Positions 51,767 through 59,089 of a stretch of 64,000 nt of DNA are shown here, one piece after another. The DNA comes from Oscillospiraceae bacterium (GTDB taxonomy: Bacteria; Bacillota; Clostridia; Oscillospirales; Oscillospiraceae). Every line of letters starts with the position of its first letter. Position 1 is the stretch's first letter. Location of the stretch: NCBI GenBank assembly GCA_015067885.1, contig SVLO01000006.1:1-64000 (forward strand), read 5' to 3'. A program made the translations under genes and the position numbers. The notes below the pieces were generated by a model. The model had not been told where the DNA came from. It worked only from the letters and a program-made list of their open reading frames with translations, and did no database searches.

Positions 51767-53029
51767 TCATTTCTTGATTTCATCCCAGTACTTCTTGGCG
51801 GCCTGCTCGGTTTTATTATCGCCGTACTGATAGTACTTCCGGTCCTTAATGGCATCGGGCAGATACTGTTGCCTCACCCAATGGTTGGGGAAATCGTGGG
51901 GGTACTTGTACCCCTGCTCCCGCTCCATGCCCGCCGAGTCGGCGTGGACGTTCTGCAGCTCCCGGGGAATATCTCCCGTCCGCCCGGCCCGGATGTCCTC
52001 CATGGCGGCGGCAAGGCCGGCGTACACGCTGTTGGACTTGGGTGCAGTGGCCAGCAAAACCGTCGCCTGGGCCAGGGGCAAGCGCGCCTCGGGCAGGCCA
52101 AGCTGCAGCGCGCTGTCCACGCAGGCCTTGACGATGGGCACCGCCTGGGGGTAGGCCATGCCAACGTCCTCGCTGGCCGAGCACAGCAGCCGACGTATGG
52201 CGGTGATCATGTCCCCCGCCTCCAGCAATCGGGCCAAATAATGCAGCGCCGCGTCGGGGTCGGAGCCCCGCAGGGACTTCATCAGGGCCGAGGCGATGTC
52301 GAAGTGGGCGTCCCCCTCCCGGTCGTAGCGCATGGCCGACTGCTGGGACACCAGCTTGGCGTCCGCAAGGGTGACATGGAGTTTTCCATCACACCGCTTG
52401 GCAGAGGTGAGAAGCAGCTCGATAGCGTTCATGGCCTTTCGCACGTCGCCGCCGCAGGAAGCCGCAATATGCTCCCGCACGCCGTCCTCGCACTCAGCGG
52501 TAGCGCCCAGCCGCTGTTCCATCAGGGAAATGCCCCGGTCAACGGCGGGCAGCACGTCCTGGGCGGTGTGCTGCTTGAACTCGAACACCGTGGCCCGGGA
52601 CAGCACCGCGTTGAACACGGCGAAGTAGGGGTTCTCGGTGGTGGAGGCAATGAGGGTGATTTTTCCGTTCTCCATAAACTCCAGCAGGGACTGCTGCTGC
52701 TTTTTGTTGAAGTACTGGATCTCGTCCAGATAGAGCAGCACGCCCTCGGGGGCCATAAAGGTGCCGATCTCCTCCATAATGGCCTTGATGTCGGCAATGG
52801 AGGCGGTGGTGGCGTTGAGCCGGTGGAGGGGACGGTTGGTCTGTTTGGCGATGATGTTGGCCACCGTGGTCTTGCCCGTGCCGGAGGGGCCGTAGAAAAT
52901 CAAATTGGGGATGCTGCCGCTTTCGATGATACGGCGCAGCAGACCGTCCTTGCCGAGAATGTGGGTCTGGCCCACCACCTCGTCAAGGCTCTGTGGTCTT
53001 ATTTCATCTGCAAGGGGACGATAGGACAC
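51767..53029 (-). CDS. rarA: Replication-associated recombination protein A (RarA/MgsA)
   Basis: AAA+ ATPase related to the clamp loader, active at stalled forks. The 420-residue protein has Walker A FYGPSGTGKTTVA (near residue 45), Walker B LYLDEIQYFNK, sensor segments (STTENPYF), and the C-terminal tetramerisation domain with RLLCSASEDVGMA and PHDFPNHWVRQQYLP. The GTG at 53029 is used because AAGGAG overlaps the stop of the preceding gene eight bases upstream; a longer frame lies inside that gene. Confidence 0.94.
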   Translation of the reverse strand: MSYRPLADEIRPQSLDEVVGQTHILGKDGLLRRIIESGSIPNLIFYGPSGTGKTTVANIIAKQTNRPLHRLNATTASIADIKAIMEEIGTFMAPEGVLLYLDEIQYFNKKQQQSLLEFMENGKITLIASTTENPYFAVFNAVLSRATVFEFKQHTAQDVLPAVDRGISLMEQRLGATAECEDGVREHIAASCGGDVRKAMNAIELLLTSAKRCDGKLHVTLADAKLVSQQSAMRYDREGDAHFDIASALMKSLRGSDPDAALHYLARLLEAGDMITAIRRLLCSASEDVGMAYPQAVPIVKACVDSALQLGLPEARLPLAQATVLLATAPKSNSVYAGLAAAMEDIRAGRTGDIPRELQNVHADSAGMEREQGYKYPHDFPNHWVRQQYLPDAIKDRKYYQYGDNKTEQAAKKYWDEIKK

Positions 53030-53034
53030 CCTTC

Positions 53035-53685
53035 TCACTCCTTCGTCGTCAAGGGGATGTATACCTTCTGCTTCAGCAGACGGTTGACCAGCGCCACCAC
53101 GCGGCCTACGCCCAGCATGGCGACCACTGTACCGAAATGCAAACCGATAAATTCGCCGGCAAAGATGAGGCCCAACGCCGCGGTCACGCACACGCAGCTA
53201 ATATCAAATATGTTTTTGGTCAGGCCATGCTCCAGCCCGGTCTTTTCTGCAATGGCGTGGACAATACCATCGCCGGGATTGGGAATCAGCTTCATATTGA
53301 CGGACGCAGACACACCGATACCGATAAACACGACCGAAGCCAGCAGCAGACCAATATTCACCCAGGAATACAGCTTATCGGGCGTGTAGGTAAGCCATGT
53401 TGACAAAAGCTTGACAAACACATTGAATACCAGGCTGACCGCCAGTTGCAGCAGATCAACGACCCGGCTGCTCTTACCGCGCAGGGCAAACTGTGCCGCA
53501 ATGAATACGACGTAGACTAAATTGTTCGCGATGTCGAAGTCGAACTTCCAAATGACGGAAATACTGTAAGCAACGGAAGAGATGGGCGAAATACCCAAAT
53601 TCACCTTGGTACTTAAAACGATGCCAAAGGCCAGGGAAAACAGGCCAAGCAGATATACGCTCCAGCGCAGAATGGTTTTCTTCAT
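53035..53685 (-). CDS. YczE/DUF6198-type membrane protein
   Basis: A 216-residue protein with about five or six membrane helices, of the YczE/YyaS/YitT-like group (VNLGISPISSVAYSISV near residue 27, IPNPGDGIVHAIAEKTG near residue 130 are typical conserved loops). Function of the family is not established; YczE is linked to surfactin production in Bacillus. The ATG at 53685 follows GGAGG, two bases after nth. Less GC-rich than flanking genes. Confidence 0.82.
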   Translation of the reverse strand: MKKTILRWSVYLLGLFSLAFGIVLSTKVNLGISPISSVAYSISVIWKFDFDIANNLVYVVFIAAQFALRGKSSRVVDLLQLAVSLVFNVFVKLLSTWLTYTPDKLYSWVNIGLLLASVVFIGIGVSASVNMKLIPNPGDGIVHAIAEKTGLEHGLTKNIFDISCVCVTAALGLIFAGEFIGLHFGTVVAMLGVGRVVALVNRLLKQKVYIPLTTKE

Positions 53686-53687
53686 TA

Positions 53688-54347
53688 TTACGGTTCCTCC
53701 GTTTGTTTGGCAAAATGGTCGCACCAGGGCCGCAGGGTACAGCTTTGGCATTGGGGACGGCGGGCGATGCACACGGCACGGCCATGGAGTACGATACGAT
53801 GGCAGAAGTCGTTGGACTCTTCCGGGGGCAGCACCTGCCGAAGCTGCTGCTCCACCTTGGCGGGGTCACGGGTCCCGTCGGTCAGGCCCAGCAGGCCGGC
53901 AATGCGGATACAGTGGGTATCCGCCACCACCACGCCGGACCGGCCGTACACGTCGCCCAAAATCAGGTTGGCGGTCTTGCGCCCCACACCGGGCAGGCGC
54001 AGCAGATCGTCCATATTGTCCGGCACACGGCCGCCGTACTCCCGGATCAGCATCTGAGAGGCCAGCACGATGTCCCGGGCCTTGGCCCGGAAAAAGCCGG
54101 TGGAGTGGACGTACCGCTCCACCTCGGCGACGTCGGCCTCGGCAAGGGATTGCAGGGTGGGAAAGCGCCCGTAGAGGGCGGGGGTGACCTGGTTGACCCG
54201 CTCGTCGGTGCACTGCGCCGCCATACGCACGGCAAAGAGCAGTTCGTAATCCTTCTCGTAGTTCAGAGAGCAAATGCTGTCGGGATACAGCACTTTCAGC
54301 TCCTCAATAATGGCCCATACGGCTGCGGGGTCTTTCACGCCTGTCAC
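53688..54347 (-). CDS. nth: Endonuclease III
   Basis: DNA glycosylase/AP lyase for oxidised pyrimidines. The 219-residue protein has the helix-hairpin-helix LPGVGRKTANL (near residue 118) with the catalytic Lys, the catalytic Asp in VVADTHCIR and the [4Fe-4S] cluster ligands spaced C-x6-C-x2-C-x5-C at the C-terminus. First gene of the nth, yczE-like, rarA unit, so two repair genes are cotranscribed. Confidence 0.96.
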   Translation of the reverse strand: MTGVKDPAAVWAIIEELKVLYPDSICSLNYEKDYELLFAVRMAAQCTDERVNQVTPALYGRFPTLQSLAEADVAEVERYVHSTGFFRAKARDIVLASQMLIREYGGRVPDNMDDLLRLPGVGRKTANLILGDVYGRSGVVVADTHCIRIAGLLGLTDGTRDPAKVEQQLRQVLPPEESNDFCHRIVLHGRAVCIARRPQCQSCTLRPWCDHFAKQTEEP

Positions 54348-54419
54348 CTCGAAAAAACAATTTTATTTATTCTACCACATTCCCACCCTAAAAGCGACCC
54401 ATTTTTTCCGTTTGACCCA

Positions 54420-54447
54420 TTGTTTTTTTGACAGAAACTGATATAAT
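54420..54447 (+). promoter_or_regulatory. Sigma-A promoter of glyA
   Basis: TTGTTT, 16 bases, perfect TATAAT. The short leader leaves no room for a riboswitch. Confidence 0.6.
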
Positions 54448-54476
54448 AGGTTCAATCAAATTTTAGGAGGTTCACC

Positions 54477-55724
54477 ATGATCACTTCTGCTATGGATTTT
54501 CTCGCCAAGGTCGACCCTGAGCTGGGCGCCGCCGTCCGCTCCGAGTATGACCGTCAGCAGCGCAATATCGAGCTGATCGCGTCCGAAAACATCGTCAGCC
54601 CCGCCGTGCTGGCCGCCGCCGGCACCGTGCTGACCAACAAGTACGCCGAGGGTTATCCCGGCAAGCGCTATTACGGCGGCTGCCAGTGTGTGGACGTGGT
54701 GGAAAACCTGGCTATCGAGCGGGCCAAGCAGCTCTTTGGCGCCCAGTTTGCCAACGTGCAGCCCCACTCCGGCGCTCAGGCCAACTACGCCGTGTATCAG
54801 GCCCTGTGCAATCTGGGCGACACCGTGCTGGGCATGAGCCTGGACAACGGCGGTCACCTGACCCACGGTTCCCCTGTCAACTTCTCCGGTAAGAACTACA
54901 ACATGGTTTCTTACGGCGTGAATGAGCAGGGTTACATCGACTATGACCAGGTGCGCGAGCTAGCCCGCAAGCACAAACCCAAGATGATCCTGGCCGGTGC
55001 CTCCGCCTACCCCCGCGTCATCGACTTCAAGGCCTTTGCCGACATCGCTCACGAGGTTGGCGCTTACCTGTTCGTGGATATGGCCCACATCGCCGGCCTG
55101 GTGGCCGCCGGGGTGCATCCCTCCCCCGTCCCCTACGCCGACGTGGTGTCCACCACCACGCACAAGACTCTGCGCGGTCCCCGCGGCGGTATGCTGCTGA
55201 CCAACGACCCCGAGATCGCCAAGAAGCTGAACTCCGCCATCTTCCCCGGCTCTCAGGGCGGCCCGCTGGAGCATATCATCGCCGCCAAGGCCGTGGCTCT
55301 GGGCGAGGCTTTGCGCCCCGAGTTCAAGGCTTATCAGCAGCAGATCGTCAAAAACGCCGCTGTCCTGGCTGATACCATCATGGCCGAGGGTCTTGACCTG
55401 GTGTCCGGCGGCACCGACAACCACCTGATGCTGGTGGACCTGCGCCCGGCCAAGCTCACCGGCAAGGAGATGGAACACCGCCTGGATGAGGTGTGCATCA
55501 CCGCCAACAAGAACGCCATCCCCAATGACCCGGAAAAGCCCTTCGTCACCTCCGGTATCCGTCTGGGTACCCCCGCCGTCACTTCCCGCGGCTTCGTGGA
55601 GGAGGATATGAAGGTCGTTGGCAAGCTGATCGCCGACGCCGCCTTCCGCTTCGACACCAAGGCCGAGGATATCCGCGCCGCCGCCATGGCCCTGACCGCC
55701 AAGTACCCCATCTACAACGGCTGA
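54477..55724 (+). CDS. glyA: Serine hydroxymethyltransferase
   Basis: Pyridoxal-phosphate enzyme interconverting serine and glycine with tetrahydrofolate. The 415-residue protein has the cofactor Lys in [16 protein letters not shown] (near residue 228), the [12 protein letters not shown] segment (near residue 97) and the [15 protein letters not shown] motif (near residue 361). Complete, with AGGAGG seven bases before the ATG. A small unknown gene follows. Confidence 0.97.
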   Translation: MITSAMDFLAKVDPELGAAVRSEYDRQQRNIELIASENIVSPAVLAAAGTVLTNKYAEGYPGKRYYGGCQCVDVVENLAIERAKQLFGAQFANVQPHSGAQANYAVYQALCNLGDTVLGMSLDNGGHLTHGSPVNFSGKNYNMVSYGVNEQGYIDYDQVRELARKHKPKMILAGASAYPRVIDFKAFADIAHEVGAYLFVDMAHIAGLVAAGVHPSPVPYADVVSTTTHKTLRGPRGGMLLTNDPEIAKKLNSAIFPGSQGGPLEHIIAAKAVALGEALRPEFKAYQQQIVKNAAVLADTIMAEGLDLVSGGTDNHLMLVDLRPAKLTGKEMEHRLDEVCITANKNAIPNDPEKPFVTSGIRLGTPAVTSRGFVEEDMKVVGKLIADAAFRFDTKAEDIRAAAMALTAKYPIYNG

Positions 55725-55760
55725 GTTCTTTTCAAACTCCCACTCAGGAGGTAACGTAAG

Positions 55761-56114
55761 ATGGCAGATGTCGAGTTCAAAACCGAACACAGAATATCCG
55801 AGATCATGAAGTCCCTGGGTATGCGTTCCGACGATGTCCGACAGGTCTACTACGCCTTTGACAAGCTGGTCATTTTGAAAAAGCACATGCCGGAGTCCTA
55901 CCGGGCCAAGAATTATGTGACCTTTTCCATTGGAAAGGAAGAGTACATGGAGCGAATGACCTGGATCAACGATTTTATGCGCTCCCACGGCATGACCGAG
56001 AACGTTTTCCGCGACGTTACGGACTTTGAAACTTCCTGTGAGGATTACGATTACTATAACGAGTACAAAACTCCCACCCAGTACCGGCAAGAGGAAACCC
56101 AGCGAAACAGCTAA
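55761..56114 (+). CDS. Hypothetical protein downstream of glyA
   Basis: A 117-residue soluble, charged, mostly helical protein that I do not recognise. It starts MADVEFKTEHRISEIMKSLG and ends in an acidic, Tyr-rich tail (CEDYDYYNEYKTPTQY). It is 36 bases after glyA with AGGAGGTAACG before the ATG, and a terminator follows, so it is probably cotranscribed with glyA. Confidence 0.75.
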   Translation: MADVEFKTEHRISEIMKSLGMRSDDVRQVYYAFDKLVILKKHMPESYRAKNYVTFSIGKEEYMERMTWINDFMRSHGMTENVFRDVTDFETSCEDYDYYNEYKTPTQYRQEETQRNS

Positions 56115-56118
56115 CGTC

Positions 56119-56154
56119 AAAAGGCCCGTGCAGCTTTGCACGGGCCTTTTGTTC
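56119..56154 (+). terminator. Intrinsic terminator after the glyA unit
   Basis: Stem AAAAGGCCCGTGCA / TGCACGGGCCTTTT. Confidence 0.9.
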
Positions 56155-56172
56155 CACAGAGGTGATCATTGT

Positions 56173-56991
56173 ATGTCCAGCCTATTCCGCTGCCCCATCT
56201 GCGCCGCCCCCCTGACCCGGGGTGAGCGGGCCTATACCTGCCCCGCCGGTCACAGCTATGACCTGTCCGCCGAGGGCTACACCCATCTGCTGCCCGCCAA
56301 CCAAAAGCACTCCAAAAACCCCGGCGACGACAAGCAGATGGTGGCCGCCCGGTGTGACTTTTTGGACAAGGGCTACTACGCTCCCCTGCGCCAAGCCCTC
56401 ATCGACCTGTCCGTGGAGTTGACCGCCGGTATTCCATCCCCCACCCTGCTGGACAGCGGCTGCGGCGAGGGGTACTACACCGCCGGCCTGGCCGCCGCCC
56501 TGCCCCGCGCCCGCATGGCCGGAATCGACATTTCCAAGTTCGCCCTGCGCCGGGCGGCGAAAAAGGTGCCGGGCGGCGAGTTCGCCGTGGCCTCCTCCTA
56601 CCGCCTGCCGGTACCGGATGGAAGTATCCACTTGCTTTACAACGTCTTCTCCCCCCTGTGCGCGGATGAGTTTGCCCGGGTACTTGTCCCCGGCGGCTAC
56701 TTCGTTTACGTGGTCCCCTCGGGCCGCCACCTGTGGCAGATGAAAGAGGTTTTGTATGAAAACCCCTACGAAAACCCGGTTAAGCAGGAGGATTACCCCG
56801 GATTCGCGTGGCAGCGGGCCATCCCCCTGCGTTACACCGTCACCCTGGACCGCAGTGCGGACATCATGGCCCTGTTCGCCATGACCCCCTACGCCTGGAA
56901 AACACCCAAAGCCGGGGTGGAGCGGCTGTCCAAGCTGACCCAGCTGGAAACCGAGATCGGGTTTGATATTCATGTATATCAACGAACATAA
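56173..56991 (+). CDS. rlmA: RlmA-type 23S rRNA guanine-N1 methyltransferase
   Basis: S-adenosylmethionine-dependent methyltransferase of 272 residues. The N-terminal zinc finger has CPIC and CPAGH (residues about 7-29), followed by the RlmA-specific HLLPANQKHSKNPGDDKQM, the cofactor motif LLDSGCGEGYYTAGL (near residue 95) and a Rossmann fold. RlmA methylates G745 and the related TlrB G748, the latter giving tylosin resistance; the precise base is not readable. The ATG at 56173 has GAGGTGAT upstream. Confidence 0.93.
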   Translation: MSSLFRCPICAAPLTRGERAYTCPAGHSYDLSAEGYTHLLPANQKHSKNPGDDKQMVAARCDFLDKGYYAPLRQALIDLSVELTAGIPSPTLLDSGCGEGYYTAGLAAALPRARMAGIDISKFALRRAAKKVPGGEFAVASSYRLPVPDGSIHLLYNVFSPLCADEFARVLVPGGYFVYVVPSGRHLWQMKEVLYENPYENPVKQEDYPGFAWQRAIPLRYTVTLDRSADIMALFAMTPYAWKTPKAGVERLSKLTQLETEIGFDIHVYQRT

Positions 56992-56993
56992 CG

Positions 56994-57028
56994 TAAAAGG
57001 CGGCGCCTGCAGGCGCCGCCTTTTCAAT
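56994..57028. terminator. Intrinsic terminator after rlmA
   Basis: Stem AAAAGGCGGCGCCTG / CAGGCGCCGCCTTTT. Confidence 0.9.
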
Positions 57029-57037
57029 GCTTATCTG

Positions 57038-57244
57038 TTACTTTAAATCTCTGTAACGGTACTCTGTCCGATACTGGGCGGGTATGGTTCTGCTTTCCTC
57101 CCAGTAGTAGCTCTGTCCATTAATCTTGTACTCGTACCAGAAGCACCTGCCTGTGCCGTCCGTTTCATAATAGCCGGTATGATAGCCTCCACACTCGCCG
57201 CACGTCCAGCCGGAATCGTACACTTTTTTGTAAATCTGTCTGTT
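57038..57244 (-). pseudogene. Open fragment in frame after the recombinase stop
   Basis: About 68 codons lie in the same frame as the recombinase, separated from it by one TAA. The peptide has a zinc-knuckle-like CGECGGYH, then an aromatic-rich stretch and a YRTEYRYRD end resembling the repeats of clostridial surface proteins. No ATG or convincing ribosome site begins it; the first usable codon is a GTG at 57223. It looks like the 3' remnant of another gene rather than part of the recombinase. Confidence 0.4.
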
Positions 57245-57853
57245 TTATAATTTGTCCCCATTTTTGTACCGCTCTGCTTTATAGCGGAAGGTGGCCAAAG
57301 GCATTCCGCACGCTTTGGCCGCTGCCGTGCCGCAGATACGCCCCGCGCACCAACTTTGATAGGCGCTGTGGAACGTGTCGGGCAGTTGCTTGGGTGGGCG
57401 GCCGAAACGAACGCCTTTCGCTTTGGCCGCCGCGATACCCTCCGCCTGGCGCTGGCGGATATTCACCCGCTCGTTCTCCGCCACGAAGGACAGCACCTGC
57501 AGCACGATGTCGCTCAAAAACGTGCCCATCAGGTCCTTGCCCCGCCGGGTGTCCAGCAGGGGCATATCCAGCACCACGATGTCGATGCCTTTCTCCTTTG
57601 TCAGCACCCGCCATTGCTGCAAGATCTCCTCATAATTGCGCCCAAGACGGTCAATGCTCTTGACATAGAGCAGATCGTCTTTTTTCAGTTTTCGCAGCAG
57701 CCTTTTGTACTGTGGCCGCTCAAAGTCCTTGCCCGACTGCTTGTCCATAAAAATGTGTTCCTGCGGTATGTGCAGCCGGTGCAAGGCCAAACGCTGCCGG
57801 TCCTCGTTCTGCTCTCGTGTGCTGACGCGCATATAGCCGTAAATATTGCCCAT
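57245..57853 (-). CDS. Serine recombinase, resolvase/invertase type
   Basis: A 202-residue small serine recombinase. The catalytic Ser is in YGYMRVSTREQNEDRQ (residue 11), with the active-site Arg region in SIDRLGRNYEEI (near residue 66), the dimer helix E (LSDIVLQVLSFVAENERVNIR) and a C-terminal helix-turn-helix. Resolvases of this size belong to transposons, plasmids or inversion switches, but no transposase or obvious inverted repeat pair is nearby, so it may be a remnant. GGAGGGAAGA precedes the ATG. Confidence 0.9.
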   Translation of the reverse strand: MGNIYGYMRVSTREQNEDRQRLALHRLHIPQEHIFMDKQSGKDFERPQYKRLLRKLKKDDLLYVKSIDRLGRNYEEILQQWRVLTKEKGIDIVVLDMPLLDTRRGKDLMGTFLSDIVLQVLSFVAENERVNIRQRQAEGIAAAKAKGVRFGRPPKQLPDTFHSAYQSWCAGRICGTAAAKACGMPLATFRYKAERYKNGDKL

Positions 57854-57876
57854 AGTTCTTCCCTCCGTCTGTATTT

Positions 57877-57890
57877 GGCATTATTTTGCC
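57877..57890. other. Short palindrome upstream of the recombinase
   Basis: GGCATTATTTTGCC has complementary four-base ends around an A/T core and lies 24 bases before the recombinase start; a possible crossover or binding site by position only. Confidence 0.25.
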
Positions 57891-57945
57891 TTCCTATATT
57901 GCCTGCACACAGGAAAAGTTGCACGTTTTTGTACATCTTTGGAAA

Positions 57946-57990
57946 AACGACAAAAGCGGCGCGCCCATTTGGGGCACGCCGCTTTTGTCA
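57946..57990 (-). terminator. Terminator of the flavin-type oxidase gene
   Basis: Stem GACAAAAGCGGCG / CGCCGCTTTTGTC with inner GCCC / GGGC pairing, followed by GTTTTT on the reverse strand. Confidence 0.88.
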
Positions 57991-58001
57991 TTCTTCCTTG
58001 A

Positions 58002-58463
58002 TCATTTCATAGGTCGTTTCTTCTCTTTGGCCGTAATTTCGTCGATATGGATCCTCCAAACGCCCGTCACGGCGAAGCTGCGGGCCACCTCGCTGTCAAA
58101 AGCGGATATATGGGCGGGAGTCAGCTTTTGGCACAGGGCACGCAGGGCGGCCAGCTTCTCCTCCGGGTCGGTAACCTCCGTGGCCGTCCCCCTGACCATG
58201 GCGCTGCGGAAATAGGTGGTAAAATCGTCGGTGGCGGCCACGTTCTCCCCCACGAAGCTGACCCACACCGCGGGATTTGCCCGCAGCAGGTCGAGTTTCT
58301 TCCCCTCCAGGGCGCAGTGGAAGTACAGCTCCTCCCCCACACGCACCAGGGACAGGGGCAGGCAGTAGGGTTCCTCCCCCTGAATGGCCATTGTGCCGTA
58401 TTCACAGCTATCGATAACCGCAAGGCCGAATTCCCGGTCACGTTCCCGGTCTTTTCTGCGCAT
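58002..58463 (-). CDS. Pyridoxamine 5'-phosphate oxidase family protein
   Basis: A 153-residue flavin-binding split-barrel protein resembling NimA-type and related reductases: CEYGTMAIQGEEPYCLPLSL (near residue 20), the LYFHCALEGKKLDLLRANP segment (near 46) and a C-terminal VWRIHIDEITAKEKKRP. True PdxH is longer, so pyridoxamine oxidation is unlikely. The ATG at 58463 has AAAGGAG eight bases upstream; the longer frame overlaps the nrdR terminator. Confidence 0.85.
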   Translation of the reverse strand: MRRKDRERDREFGLAVIDSCEYGTMAIQGEEPYCLPLSLVRVGEELYFHCALEGKKLDLLRANPAVWVSFVGENVAATDDFTTYFRSAMVRGTATEVTDPEEKLAALRALCQKLTPAHISAFDSEVARSFAVTGVWRIHIDEITAKEKKRPMK

Positions 58464-58483
58464 AGTTTTCGCTCCTTTACTGT

Positions 58484-58517
58484 AAACGCCGAGACCTTTA
58501 CAGTCCCGGCGTTTCAA
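58484..58517 (-). terminator. Hairpin after nrdR
   Basis: Stem AAACGCCGGGAC / GTCTCGGCGTTT with a short loop; only a weak T tail follows. Confidence 0.6.
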
Positions 58518-58520
58518 CGC

Positions 58521-58976
58521 TTATTTACCCTTGAGCAGCTTGTTCAGCTCCGCCATAAAGGTGTTGAGGTCCTTGAACTGGCGGTAGACGGAGGCAAATC
58601 GCACGTAGGCCACCTCGTCCACGTCCTTCAGCCGCTCCATGACCAGCTCGCCGATATGCTCGGTGCTGGTCTCCCGCTCCAGGGAGTTTTGCAGCTCCTG
58701 CTCGATCTCGTCGGCGATGCGCTCCAGGGTGTCGAAGGACACCGGGCGCTTTTCGCAGGCGCGCATCATGCCGTTGAACAGCTTGGTTCGGTCAAAGCTC
58801 TGGCGGCTGCCGTCCTTCTTGATGACCACCAGGGGCAGACTCTCTACCGTTTCGTAGGTGGTAAAGCGCTTGTGACACTCCAGACACTCGCGGCGGCGGC
58901 GGATACTGGCCCCCTCCTCCGCAGGACGGGAGTCCACGACCTTACTTTCCAGTTGACCGCAAAAAGGGCATTTCAT
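58521..58976 (-). CDS. nrdR: Transcriptional repressor NrdR
   Basis: ATP/dATP-sensing repressor of ribonucleotide reductase genes. The 151-residue protein has the zinc ribbon CPFC ... CLEC (residues about 3-34) with FTTYETVE, and an ATP-cone (about residues 49-139, including [20 protein letters not shown]). No nrd operon lies in the window, so it acts in trans. TACAAT lies 48-65 bases upstream as a possible -10. Confidence 0.97.
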   Translation of the reverse strand: MKCPFCGQLESKVVDSRPAEEGASIRRRRECLECHKRFTTYETVESLPLVVIKKDGSRQSFDRTKLFNGMMRACEKRPVSFDTLERIADEIEQELQNSLERETSTEHIGELVMERLKDVDEVAYVRFASVYRQFKDLNTFMAELNKLLKGK

Positions 58977-59089
58977 AGGAATACCTCCATCACGTCGGTT
59001 GACCGACTATTTATGTACTAAAGTGGATTGTACCACATTATTTTGTGTTTTGGTAGTCTTTTTTTGCATTTTCGCCCAATTTCTTGCAA

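Noticed and set aside
57043-57261. A 72-codon frame opposite rlmA beginning MGTNYKTDRF
   Set aside because: It has no ribosome site and overlaps a better protein-like frame; composition gives no support.
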